Assembly: GCA_946407725.1 (NCBI GenBank)
Contig: CAMJPM010000020.1
Span: 1-40,998 of the forward strand
DNA from: an uncultured Lachnospiraceae bacterium
Lineage (GTDB): Bacteria; Bacillota; Clostridia; Lachnospirales; Lachnospiraceae
Direction of reading: 5' to 3'
DNA: 40,998 bases
Positions 32,908 through 40,998 of the stretch are shown in pieces. A program made the position numbers and the translations under genes. Positions within the stretch are counted from its first letter, which is position 1; every line of letters starts with the position of its first letter. A model generated the notes under the pieces. The model searched no databases, was not told the DNA's origin, and saw nothing but the letters and a program-made list of their open reading frames with translations.

Positions 32908-33657
32908 TCACCCCTTAAAAAAATCAGAAAGCTTGGCTATCAGGCCCGGTTTATCAATGGTCTTTAAGATATAGTCCACAGGTCCTAAACTCACCACGGA
33001 AAGAATGCTCTTCCTGTCACCGTGTCCCGTTAAAAACATCACCGGGATATTGCCTGTCTCAGATTCATTTTTCAGCATTTGCAGAACCTGGGGGCCGTTT
33101 GCCACCGGCATTTCATAATCCAGGAGAATTAGATCCACATGCTTCTTTGAAATATAGGAGATGGCCTGTACCCCGTTTGAGGCCATGCCCACATGGTAAC
33201 TGTCCTTAAGCCATTCATACACCGTCCTCATGTAGGTTATGTCATCATCCACTATGAGTATGGTCTTCTTTGCCTTTTCTCCCGTACTGTCCTCCATATA
33301 GCGAAGTACCCTTTTTACCAGCTCATCCATGACGAGGGGCCGTTTGAACCACTTAAGAATAAGAATATCGGGAATGATTTTCAGCACCTGTTCGTACTCG
33401 GTGTTATCCCCGATAAGTATTATCTTCCTGTCCAGATCCTCTGCAAGATCCTTAAGGTATACCAGGGTTTCTGTCATATCCTCCATTCCCTCCGTCATAA
33501 AGAGGATGATGAGCTCGATATGCTCCTTAAAGCCCTTTATCTCCTTTATATCCCCATGGGACATTACGGCCTCGATGCCGCTGTCATTAAGCTTTGATAT
33601 CAGGCTTTTTGCGAGAAAACTCTCTGTTTTACATACTGTTAAAACTTTTCCGTCCAT
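32908..33657 (-). CDS. Two-receiver protein with a degenerate first receiver
   Basis: The protein has 249 residues. Residues about 130-249 form a canonical receiver domain: ILIVDDDITY with the acidic pocket, LILLDYEMPVANG with the phospho-acceptor Asp, FLTGHGD and YILKTID with the conserved Lys. Residues 1 to about 118 have receiver-like secondary structure but ILFMTEG stands where the phospho-acceptor Asp should be and the acidic pair is missing. A Lys in LKWFKRPL survives, so this is a pseudo-receiver. There is no DNA-binding or enzymatic output domain. It starts 4 bases after the hybrid kinase gene and is likely a phosphorelay intermediate or phosphate sink for it. Confidence 0.88.
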   Translation of the reverse strand: MDGKVLTVCKTESFLAKSLISKLNDSGIEAVMSHGDIKEIKGFKEHIELIILFMTEGMEDMTETLVYLKDLAEDLDRKIILIGDNTEYEQVLKIIPDILILKWFKRPLVMDELVKRVLRYMEDSTGEKAKKTILIVDDDITYMRTVYEWLKDSYHVGMASNGVQAISYISKKHVDLILLDYEMPVANGPQVLQMLKNESETGNIPVMFLTGHGDRKSILSVVSLGPVDYILKTIDKPGLIAKLSDFFKG

Positions 33658-33661
33658 TTCA

Positions 33662-36595
33662 TTACCCCTTAAGTTCCTTTATCCTTTCATTTGCAATAAG
33701 TATTATATTATCCCAGTCCAGCGCGTTCATGCCCTCCTCTATCCTCTGCAGGTATTTCCCGTCCTCCGGAGGCAGTGCAAAACCCTTCATCTCCTTTATC
33801 CATCCGTCCATAAGGCCGTAATCCATGCTTCCCGCGATCTCGGAAAGGGTGAGATATGCTTCCTTAAGGGATGCTTCCGGTATTTCAGGCAGGTTCTCCT
33901 TTTTTTCATCAAGGGGATCAAGGTTCCCGTTCATTTCCCTGAAGCGTTCCAGCAATGCTCCCGTATTTTTACTGATATACTCAATATCCTTCTGTTTCCC
34001 GGCTTCCTCCAGCTTTCTTGCCATCTCTGACAATTCCTCCGCACCGATCACCCGTGCAGAGCTCTTCATGGCGTGGACCTTTATGGTGTAGTTTTCAATG
34101 TCACCGTCATTACAGAGCTTTTCAACCTCATCCGCCTTTTCCTCCGCAGTGCGGTGGAATATCTCCAAAACCGAGATAAAGCTCTCCAAAGCCCCGCAGT
34201 TCATAAGACCCTTTTCCACATCCAGCCCCGGCACATTTTTCAGCCATTCCGGAACATCCTCTTCCCCGTCTTCCCCTAATGACGCAGGGAGCCCCTGTTC
34301 CAAAGGAGCATCTGACAGTTCTTCATCGGATGACATTTTCTCCGGCACTTTATCCGGGGACTGTATCTTTTCGGAGGGAAGGTAGCGCTTTATCATTTTC
34401 TCCAGCTGTATGCCGTCCACAGGCTTTGACAGATAATCGTTAAAGCCCGCCCTGAGATACGTTTCCCTTGCTCCGGAAACGGCATTGGCGGTAAGTGCCA
34501 CATAGACGGAGGAGGGAGGATTCTTAAGCTCCTTCATGGCCTTAAGTGTTTCCATTCCGTCCATCTCCGGCATCATGTGATCGATAAATATCAGGTCATA
34601 GCGGCCTTTTTCGGCAAGGGAAAGGGCATCCTTCCCGGAAGAAGCCGTATCTATAACGATAAGGGTTTTCTTCAGAAGATTTTGGATCACGGCGAGATTT
34701 ACTTCCGTATCGTCCACCACCAGGATCCTGGCTTCGGGGGCATGGAAGAGCTCCCGGTATACCCCGGTGTCATCAGGCGCTCCGGTATTTATTCTTATAT
34801 CTCCTGCGCTCTCCCAGTCCTTTACCTCCTGCTCCAGTTCAAAGGAAAAAACCGAGCCCTCTCCGTACACGCTCTGAACCAGAAGCTTACTGTCCATGAG
34901 CTCAAGGAGCTGCCGGACTATGCTCATGCCCAGCCCCGTTCCCTCAACTGTCCTGTTCCTCTTTAACTCCAGGCGCTCAAAGGGTGAGAAGAGCTTGTCC
35001 ATATCTTCTTCCTTCATGCCTATGCCGCTGTCGGAGATCCTGATTTTCAGGATAATGCTGTCAGAGTTCTTTTTCTCAAATCCTGCCTCCAGCTTTACAT
35101 AGCCCTGTTCCGTATATTTTACCGCATTGGTTAAGAGGTTCAATATCACCTGTCTTATCCTTATCTCATCACCGAAGAGGAGATGCGGTATCCCGCTGTC
35201 CACATTTACTTCAAATGCCAGACCCTTTTTTTTCGCTCTCCCCTGTATCATATTTACGATGTCATTAATAAGGGATCTGAATTCATACTGCGTGGGAATG
35301 ATCTCCATTTTCCCCTCTTCTATTTTAGTGAAGTCCAGAATATCATTTATAAGTGAAAGCAGTGTCTTTCCGGCGCTTCTGATATCCTTCGCATAGGAGA
35401 TGGTGTCCTTCTCCCGACTCTCCCTCAGGATCATCTCGTCCATACCCAGCACCGCATTGATGGGAGTACGGATCTCATGGGACATATTCGCCAGAAATAC
35501 GGACTTTGCCCTGTTGGCGTTATCGGCTATCCGCTTCTGCTCCTCCAGCTCCTCCATGTGCATGTAATGCTCGGTATCATCCATAAGGGCATAGACAGTT
35601 CCGGTCCTCATGCCGTTTTGCCATATATCATTTTGAACCGGAGAATAAATACGATCATTAAGTTTTATGGGTTCATTTCTTTCAATGTGAAAACGTATCC
35701 CGTCTGCTATGTTATCTGGAAATGTAATAAGCTCCGGGAACATTTTCAGGGCGGGTTTGTTAAAATAACAGACCTTTCCCGTATCATCAATGGCGATTAT
35801 CCCCTCCGAAAGCTCGTCTATAACATATTTTCTGGCCAGTAACCCGGTATCCAGCAGATTGTAACGAAAGATCGCCACAAACAGAAAGAGTGCACCCAGA
35901 GCATGGCTCATGGTGACAATGTCATACTCCCTGGTGACCGGAATTATCTTAAAGGACTGTATTATAAAGAAAACACTCTCGGTTATAATGGTGAGTGTCA
36001 CCATCTGCAGCTTTCTTCTCATCTGCATAATCTTTTCCTGCCGCCAGAGCCTGATTAAAAAAGCAGTCCCCACCACAATGTATAACAGCATGCAGCCCGT
36101 ATTAATATCGTGCCATATCCCGGATCTGTAATGCAGGGACATTATCCCGTTATGGCGGACAAACTCTTTGTCCGCATAATACAGCTCGTGGTTTTCAACG
36201 GTGGCCACCATAATATAGGTGATGATATGGACCAGGGTACAAAGGGTGCTCACCACGACAGGGATCTTTATCCTGCACATCTCCGCAATGAAAAGAAAAA
36301 GGGCAAAGGCTATCCAGATCCGGCCCACATACGAAAACTTCAGCGCTATATAATACGCTTCCTCTGATTTAGACCGGATCTCCATGATATAGCCTATATT
36401 GTTTACCATTATTGATACACAGAACAGAAAAAGATATGAATGCTGCCGGCTGTTCCACTTATGCATAACGATCCAGCTCTCGGCAAACATGGTGATCACA
36501 CTGACACAGAGTATGCTGTATACCAACAGCAGCTTATACTGAGCCGTGAATAATATGAAGATCCTTATTAAAAACAGAAATAAAAACCAGACCAT
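33662..36595 (-). CDS. 7TM hybrid histidine kinase with receiver and HPt domains
   Basis: The protein has 977 residues. Residues about 1-245 hold seven hydrophobic helices resembling the histidine-kinase N-terminal 7TM region. A PAS-like domain follows (about 255-345, EGIIAIDDTGKVCYFNKPAL). HisKA carries FLANMSHEIRTPINAVLG with the phospho-His near 371. HATPase_c has LLTNAVKYTEQG, DSGIGM and GTGLGMSIV. The receiver (about 622-735) has ILVVDDTEV and the phospho-Asp in IFIDHMMPEMDG. An HPt domain carries VHAMKSSARVIGA with its His near 843. An unusual extra helical stretch of about 110 residues follows HPt. GAGGT precedes the ATG. It heads the operon with the two-receiver protein and the amidohydrolase. 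The final response regulator is not obvious nearby. Confidence 0.92.
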   Translation of the reverse strand: MVWFLFLFLIRIFILFTAQYKLLLVYSILCVSVITMFAESWIVMHKWNSRQHSYLFLFCVSIMVNNIGYIMEIRSKSEEAYYIALKFSYVGRIWIAFALFLFIAEMCRIKIPVVVSTLCTLVHIITYIMVATVENHELYYADKEFVRHNGIMSLHYRSGIWHDINTGCMLLYIVVGTAFLIRLWRQEKIMQMRRKLQMVTLTIITESVFFIIQSFKIIPVTREYDIVTMSHALGALFLFVAIFRYNLLDTGLLARKYVIDELSEGIIAIDDTGKVCYFNKPALKMFPELITFPDNIADGIRFHIERNEPIKLNDRIYSPVQNDIWQNGMRTGTVYALMDDTEHYMHMEELEEQKRIADNANRAKSVFLANMSHEIRTPINAVLGMDEMILRESREKDTISYAKDIRSAGKTLLSLINDILDFTKIEEGKMEIIPTQYEFRSLINDIVNMIQGRAKKKGLAFEVNVDSGIPHLLFGDEIRIRQVILNLLTNAVKYTEQGYVKLEAGFEKKNSDSIILKIRISDSGIGMKEEDMDKLFSPFERLELKRNRTVEGTGLGMSIVRQLLELMDSKLLVQSVYGEGSVFSFELEQEVKDWESAGDIRINTGAPDDTGVYRELFHAPEARILVVDDTEVNLAVIQNLLKKTLIVIDTASSGKDALSLAEKGRYDLIFIDHMMPEMDGMETLKAMKELKNPPSSVYVALTANAVSGARETYLRAGFNDYLSKPVDGIQLEKMIKRYLPSEKIQSPDKVPEKMSSDEELSDAPLEQGLPASLGEDGEEDVPEWLKNVPGLDVEKGLMNCGALESFISVLEIFHRTAEEKADEVEKLCNDGDIENYTIKVHAMKSSARVIGAEELSEMARKLEEAGKQKDIEYISKNTGALLERFREMNGNLDPLDEKKENLPEIPEASLKEAYLTLSEIAGSMDYGLMDGWIKEMKGFALPPEDGKYLQRIEEGMNALDWDNIILIANERIKELKG

Positions 36596-36612
36596 AATGT
36601 TACCTCAAGGTT

Positions 36613-36643
36613 ATTATATCAAAAAAAATCTTTTTCTTATCAA
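36613..36643 (-). promoter_or_regulatory. Promoter of the hybrid kinase operon
   Basis: On the minus strand TTGATA (36638-36643) and TATAAT (36613-36618) are separated by 19 bases, a long but usable spacer. The -10 is only about 17 bases from the ATG at 36595, giving a leader of about 10-12 bases that would contain GAGGT. It lies in the 70-base divergent gap shared with the phosphatase gene. Confidence 0.5.
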
Positions 36644-36665
36644 AGATTTGTTATAAAATAAAATA

Positions 36666-38378
36666 ATGAAAAAGAAAATCAAACTGAAACCGAAAATCAA
36701 ATTTTTTCAGTCCCTCAGATGGAAAGTGGTGGTCTCGATTATCATCTTTTCCATTCTTTTCTTTGCGATCATAGTATTTTTCACCGGATATATAAACTAC
36801 AGATTCGCTACCATGGCCATAGCCAGGAGAAATCACAATCTGGCCAGAACAGTTGCCCTTACGGTTGATGAAGAGTATTCAAACCGCCTTTTTGAAGAAG
36901 TATCGGAGATCTACCGGAGTATTCCGGAAGAGATAAGGAATAACCCATCAGATCCCGCTTACAACAGCTACTTTGCAAAGGTTTATACGGATGAATATTA
37001 TAAACTGAAGGATGATCTTACAAGGATCGTAAAAGAAAACGAGATCTCCTGGATAAACTTCCACATTGAGGTAGATGATCCCGAAAAGCTCTGTTTTGTC
37101 ATAGATACCGACACCACCGAGGACGGCCGGTACGGAGCCGGATGGCAGAGCTTAGCCTCAAATTACTCCGGTATACACGATCTGTTTTTTGAGAATATTG
37201 ATTATAGGATCATTCAGGACATGGATTACGGAGACACCATAATATTACGGGCTCCCTATTACAGGCAAGGCACCGATACCATCATCGGCTATGTTGGAGT
37301 AGGAGAAAAGCGGCATAATGCGGAGGTAAACAACCTTGCATTTATGGTGGTCTATATGGCTCTTCTTTTCGGTCTCACCATCATCATTGTGGTTATATCT
37401 CTCTCGGGGATGCGAAAACTGGTAATAGACCCCATAATATCCCTTTCGGATGCTGCCGAGCACTTTACAGATGTCCAGACAGAAAAAGAGGAACGAACCC
37501 CTGTATTTGAGAACCTGAATATACACTCCAATGATGAGATAGGCCTGCTTGCTTCCTCCATGGCTTCAATGGAAGAGGATATCTACAGTTACATGGACAA
37601 TCTGGAGGATGTCACCAGGGAACAGGAACGTATAGCCACAGAGCTTGACGTGGCATCCAAGATACAGACCTCCCTGCTGCCAAAAAGCCTGACTGGTTAC
37701 AGGGAAAATCCCGATTTTGAAGTCAGCGCCCTAAGCCGTTCCGCAAAGGAAATGAGCGGTGATTTCTATGATTTCTTTGTTATTGATGATGACCACATAG
37801 GGCTTGGAGTGGCGGATGTATCCGACAAGGGCATTCCCGCCGCCATCTTCATGGTAATAGCAAGTATTCTAATAAAGAGTAATTCCCGCCGGAACCTGTC
37901 TCCCGCCATGGTTCTTAAGGAGACCAATCATATGCTCTTTGAAAGAAATGACGCAACTATGTTTGTAACTGTGTTCTTCGGTATCTATACGGTTTCGGAG
38001 AGAAAGCTCACCTATGTGAATGCGGGACACGAGTATCCCGGATTGTACCGGAAAAAAGAGGGCTGCTATACCCTTATCAAGGAGGACCATGATCTGGTAC
38101 TGGGTGTAATGGACGATATCGAACTCACAGAACGGGAGATCGCCATGGAACCAGGAGACCGGCTGCTGCTCTATACTGACGGTATTCCGGAGGCCATTAA
38201 CAAGGACGGCAGCTCATATGGCGAAGAAGCGCTTCTCCAATGCCTTAATACCCACTGCGAGCTTAAGGGCAGCGATATCCCGGAGCTGATCCGCGACGAC
38301 ATAGATAACTTTGCCCACGGGGTGCCCCAGTATGACGATATGACCATACTTCTCTTTGAAGTCAAGGACAGGGATTAA
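36666..38378 (+). CDS. Membrane PP2C-type phosphatase (SpoIIE/RsbU family) with HAMP
   Basis: This 570-residue protein has an N-terminal helix at about 20-42, an extracytoplasmic sensor region (43-225), a second helix at about 228-250 and a HAMP linker. Residues about 332-568 are the SpoIIE/RsbU phosphatase domain: ASKIQTSLLPKSL, MSGDFYDFF, LGVADVSDKGIPAAIFM, NAGHEYPGLY, LLLYTDGIPEAIN and DDMTILLFEV. The GD, DG and DD metal ligands are present. Such enzymes dephosphorylate Ser/Thr-phosphorylated anti-anti-sigma factors in response to external signals, but no partner STAS or RsbW gene is in the window. No Shine-Dalgarno sequence is visible before the ATG, and a TATAAA lies only 9 bases upstream, so a leaderless message is possible. 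Its stop overlaps that of the convergent phosphotransferase gene. Confidence 0.92.
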   Translation: MKKKIKLKPKIKFFQSLRWKVVVSIIIFSILFFAIIVFFTGYINYRFATMAIARRNHNLARTVALTVDEEYSNRLFEEVSEIYRSIPEEIRNNPSDPAYNSYFAKVYTDEYYKLKDDLTRIVKENEISWINFHIEVDDPEKLCFVIDTDTTEDGRYGAGWQSLASNYSGIHDLFFENIDYRIIQDMDYGDTIILRAPYYRQGTDTIIGYVGVGEKRHNAEVNNLAFMVVYMALLFGLTIIIVVISLSGMRKLVIDPIISLSDAAEHFTDVQTEKEERTPVFENLNIHSNDEIGLLASSMASMEEDIYSYMDNLEDVTREQERIATELDVASKIQTSLLPKSLTGYRENPDFEVSALSRSAKEMSGDFYDFFVIDDDHIGLGVADVSDKGIPAAIFMVIASILIKSNSRRNLSPAMVLKETNHMLFERNDATMFVTVFFGIYTVSERKLTYVNAGHEYPGLYRKKEGCYTLIKEDHDLVLGVMDDIELTEREIAMEPGDRLLLYTDGIPEAINKDGSSYGEEALLQCLNTHCELKGSDIPELIRDDIDNFAHGVPQYDDMTILLFEVKDRD

Positions 38379-39841
38379 AGCCTCTTTTCTATTGCTTCTA
38401 TAACTGTCTTCAATGCTTTGATCCGGGCATAATGCTTGTCATTTGATTCCAGGATATACCAGGGAGCGAATTCCGTGCTGGTCTTCTGTATCATTTCATT
38501 GACAGCACCCTCGTAAAGATCCCACTTTTCCCTGTTTCTCCAGTCCTCATCCGTTATCTTCCACTGCTTTTCCGGAGTATTCTGCCTTTCCGTAAACCGC
38601 TTCAGCTGGGTGTCCTTGTCAATCTGAACCCAGAACTTCACTATCACCGCACCCCAGTCGGAAAGCTCCTTTTCAAACTCGTTCATTTCATTATAGGCTC
38701 TCTGCCAGTCATTCTCACTGCAGAAGCCCTCCAGCCGCTCCACCATTACCCGGCCATACCAGGTCCGGTCAAAGATGGCAATATGGCCGTCTTTGGGAAG
38801 CCTGTTCCAGAAACGCCACAGGAAATGACGGTTCTTTTCCCTGGGCTCCGGAGATGCAATGGGATGGACCTCAAAGCCCCTAGGATCCAGCGCGGCGGTG
38901 AGGCGCTTGATGTTCCCTCCCTTTCCGGCAGCGTCCCAGCCCTCATATGCAATGATCACCGGGATCTTTTTCTGGTATATGCGGTTATGCAGATCCGACA
39001 GCTTTCCCTGAAGAAGGGATAGCTCAGAGGAATACTCTTTGTCGGAAATGGTTTTATTCAGGTCTATATCAGAAAGCAGCGGCATGTGCCTTAAGGGGAA
39101 TGTATTCTGTATAACGGTGGCAGGGCGTCCGGTATTCTGCAGCGCAATATCGATACTCTTTACTAATAGCTCCGTTACCTGCAGCTCCGCGCTGCGGCGG
39201 TTCCTGGAATCAATGAAATACCAGGGGGCGATAAACTGGTTGGTTGCCTCCAGATATTCGTCATATACGTTAAGACACTTTTCATAGTGCTTATTCTGCC
39301 AGCGGTCAAACTTCTCCACCCTCCAGGAGGTGGATTTGTCGTTCTCAAGCTCTGAAAGCCGCTTTTTCTGCTCCTTTTCCGAGATATGGAAAAAGAACTT
39401 CACCACCAGATAGCCGTTATCGGAAAGGGTGCGTTCAAAACGCTTGATGCTGGTGAGATGGCTGCGGTAATCATCCTCGCTTATCTCACCCTTAAGATGG
39501 GCACGGGTTACTTCATCCATCCAGCTTCCGTCAAAAAACGAAAACTTTCCGGACTCGGGAATACGCACGAAATACCTGTATAAAAACGGCCTTCTGACCT
39601 CGTCCTCAGTGGGTTTGGAAAGGGTTTCCGTCTTGTAGAACCTGGGATCCAGATTTTTAATGACCTTTCCCAGAATGCTGCCCTTTCCGGCTCCTCCCCA
39701 TCCATCCATTATCACCAGAACCGGCAGTTTCTTTTCCTTTATGGCCATCTGACGTCCGGAGAGCTCCAGACGTGCTGCTTTAAGCCGTTCTCCTGTATCG
39801 GATTCCTCCGGTTTTTTCGCTTTGATCCATTCCTTTAACAT
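38375..39841 (-). CDS. pap: Polyphosphate:AMP phosphotransferase (two-domain PPK2)
   Basis: I choose the ATG at 39841 (488 residues) because GAGGTGA lies well placed before it; a frame to 39868 would add 9 residues. Two PPK2 domains are fused. The first has Walker A MDGWGGAGKGSILGK, but the usual DR.WY motif is altered (FFDGSWMDEV). The second is complete, with YEGWDAAGKGGNIKRL and IFDRTWYGRVMVERLEGF. This is the class II PPK2 layout, which makes ADP from AMP using polyphosphate; the second half is probably the catalytic one. It is cytoplasmic. It meets the phosphatase gene tail to tail, with 4 overlapping bases. Confidence 0.92.
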   Translation of the reverse strand: MLKEWIKAKKPEESDTGERLKAARLELSGRQMAIKEKKLPVLVIMDGWGGAGKGSILGKVIKNLDPRFYKTETLSKPTEDEVRRPFLYRYFVRIPESGKFSFFDGSWMDEVTRAHLKGEISEDDYRSHLTSIKRFERTLSDNGYLVVKFFFHISEKEQKKRLSELENDKSTSWRVEKFDRWQNKHYEKCLNVYDEYLEATNQFIAPWYFIDSRNRRSAELQVTELLVKSIDIALQNTGRPATVIQNTFPLRHMPLLSDIDLNKTISDKEYSSELSLLQGKLSDLHNRIYQKKIPVIIAYEGWDAAGKGGNIKRLTAALDPRGFEVHPIASPEPREKNRHFLWRFWNRLPKDGHIAIFDRTWYGRVMVERLEGFCSENDWQRAYNEMNEFEKELSDWGAVIVKFWVQIDKDTQLKRFTERQNTPEKQWKITDEDWRNREKWDLYEGAVNEMIQKTSTEFAPWYILESNDKHYARIKALKTVIEAIEKRL

Positions 39842-39911
39842 AAAGACGTCACCTCTCTTCCCGTACACTGTGCTGCCTGACAGAAACTCCTGCTGATATA
39901 CTTATCCTATA

Positions 39912-40998
39912 TTATCCCATGATGGGCGAAAGCTCCTCCCCAAGGGCCCGGTAATGCTTAAGAAGCGCCTCCGTATCCCTTTCTATGACCTCTGTATCCC
40001 CACTGTGTCCTGCTTTTTCCAATGCAGCGGCTTCCTCGGAAAGCGCCATGGCGCCCACGAGCTTTGATGAGGACTTAAGCGCATGCACCTTAACGGTATA
40101 ATTCTTCCAGTCCTTCTTATCGTAGTAATCCTTTATTTCATCCGCGTTTTCGTTTGCTATCTCATAGAAGCACTCCAGAACCGTAAGATAATTCTCCTTT
40201 GATCCGCAGTTCTTAAGACCCTCGGCCACATCGATCCCGCTGCACCCCAATAGCCAGGGCGGAAGTCCGGCGGCCCCTTTAAGGCTCTTCTTTGCATCAG
40301 TTTCGGAAACGGTCCGGATCTTTTCAGGAGGAATACAGTTAAACAGCATATCCTCCAGTTCCTGGGGATTGACTGGCTTTGTGAGATAATCCCTGAAGCC
40401 TGCCCGAATGTATTCCTCTTTTGCCCCGGCTACGGCATTTGCCGTAAGGGATATCACAGGGGCATCTTCCGACAGGTTATCCTTTAGTTCCCTCATTTTC
40501 TTTAAGGTCTCAATACCGTCCATATGGGGCATCAGGTGATCAAGGAAGATAACGTCATATTTGAATCTTCTCACCATCTCCAGCGCTTCCTCTCCGGAAC
40601 CTGCCGTATCCACATTGATCCTTGTTTTCTTAAGCAGATTTTTTATAACATCCAGATTTACCTTTGTATCATCAACCACCAGAATATGCGCATCTTCTGC
40701 TGTAAAACGGACCCGGTATCTCCTTAATTCCGATCTCCTGAACCGTCCGTTCATCTCTCCCACAGGATCGTCCTTCAGAACTCCCTGTACGATCTCAAAA
40801 CCGAATACGGAACCCTCACCGTAGGTACTCTCTACATTGAGCCTGCTTCCCATGAGCTCCAGAAGCTCCCTGGTGATATTAAGTCCAAGGCCGGTACCCT
40901 CTATTTTACGGTTCCGTTTCTCTTCCACCCTCTGATATTCCACAAAGAGCTTTTCCATGTCCTCAGGCTTTATCCCGATTCCGGTATCCTTAACCGAC
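39912..40998 (-). CDS. Second hybrid histidine kinase, N-terminus cut by window edge
   Basis: The frame is open from the right edge and ends at TAA (39912-39914); about 361 residues are visible, beginning SVKDTGIGIKPED. The visible part has the end of HATPase_c (DTGIG, GTGLGLNITRELLELMG), a receiver with ILVVDDTKV and phospho-Asp in IFLDHLMPHMDG, and an HPt domain with VHALKSSSKLVGA. It is closely related to the kinase at 33662 across all these domains, including the ..PPWLLGCSGIDVAEGL linker, but lacks its extra C-terminal helices. The sensor part lies outside the window. The two kinases are paralogues and could cross-talk with the two-receiver protein. Confidence 0.93.
   Translation of the reverse strand, partial: SVKDTGIGIKPEDMEKLFVEYQRVEEKRNRKIEGTGLGLNITRELLELMGSRLNVESTYGEGSVFGFEIVQGVLKDDPVGEMNGRFRRSELRRYRVRFTAEDAHILVVDDTKVNLDVIKNLLKKTRINVDTAGSGEEALEMVRRFKYDVIFLDHLMPHMDGIETLKKMRELKDNLSEDAPVISLTANAVAGAKEEYIRAGFRDYLTKPVNPQELEDMLFNCIPPEKIRTVSETDAKKSLKGAAGLPPWLLGCSGIDVAEGLKNCGSKENYLTVLECFYEIANENADEIKDYYDKKDWKNYTVKVHALKSSSKLVGAMALSEEAAALEKAGHSGDTEVIERDTEALLKHYRALGEELSPIMG

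Noticed and set aside
33329-34030. 233-residue plus-strand frame
   Set aside because: It spans the antisense of two well-supported signalling genes and has no recognisable domain.
1-40998. tRNA, rRNA, riboswitch or insertion sequence
   Set aside because: Intergenic gaps are short (at most about 170 bases) and none shows a cloverleaf, conserved aptamer-like fold, terminal inverted repeats or transposase.

Overview
The window looks like chromosome of an anaerobic Gram-positive Clostridia member, most likely Lachnospiraceae. This is inferred from AGGAGG-type ribosome binding sites, secreted proteins with DUF6273-like domains, very large tandem-repeat surface proteins, LytS/YesM-type and 7TM hybrid histidine kinases, and moderate-GC codon use. 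No RNA gene, CRISPR array, transposase, integrase or phage structural operon was seen. Coding density is high; the longest gap without a gene is about 170 bp (26420-26586).

Left part (1-25467, all on the minus strand, so read right to left). It starts with a 1018-residue unrecognised protein and a 176-residue YbjN-like protein. Next comes a ZorA/ZorB-like (MotA/ExbB plus OmpA-domain) ion-driven motor pair. Two giant secreted paralogues with DUF6273-like N-termini and internal 115-116-residue repeats follow, then a third surface protein with a Glu/Lys stalk, a Gly/Ala linker and a C-terminal membrane anchor. A response regulator and LytS-type kinase come next. A separate promoter then drives a three-gene coupled operon: a protein resembling tail- or contractile-injection-associated proteins, a probable pseudokinase with one membrane helix, and a large membrane sensor cut by the window edge. 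This 25-kb same-strand block is the most likely place for an undescribed cell-envelope system. A GNAT acetyltransferase sits at its upstream end, behind a divergent promoter.

Middle (26507-31315, plus strand). A strong promoter drives a DUF308/HdeD-like membrane protein, an AarF/UbiB-family kinase, a cardiolipin synthase and a YjdF-like membrane protein. The first carries an in-frame amber stop and the second a frameshift, so this membrane-lipid operon is either decaying or contains sequence errors.

Right part (31336-40998). This is a signalling region: a 7TM hybrid histidine kinase with receiver and HPt domains, a two-receiver protein whose first receiver is degenerate, and a YtcJ-like amidohydrolase form one minus-strand operon. 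A membrane SpoIIE/RsbU-type phosphatase is divergent from it. A polyphosphate:AMP phosphotransferase and the C-terminal part of a second hybrid kinase paralogous to the first complete the window.

How they may work together (inference): the left block would build and regulate an energised envelope apparatus with large exported proteins. The right block would sense external conditions and relay through phosphotransfer and dephosphorylation. All family assignments were made by eye, without database searches.
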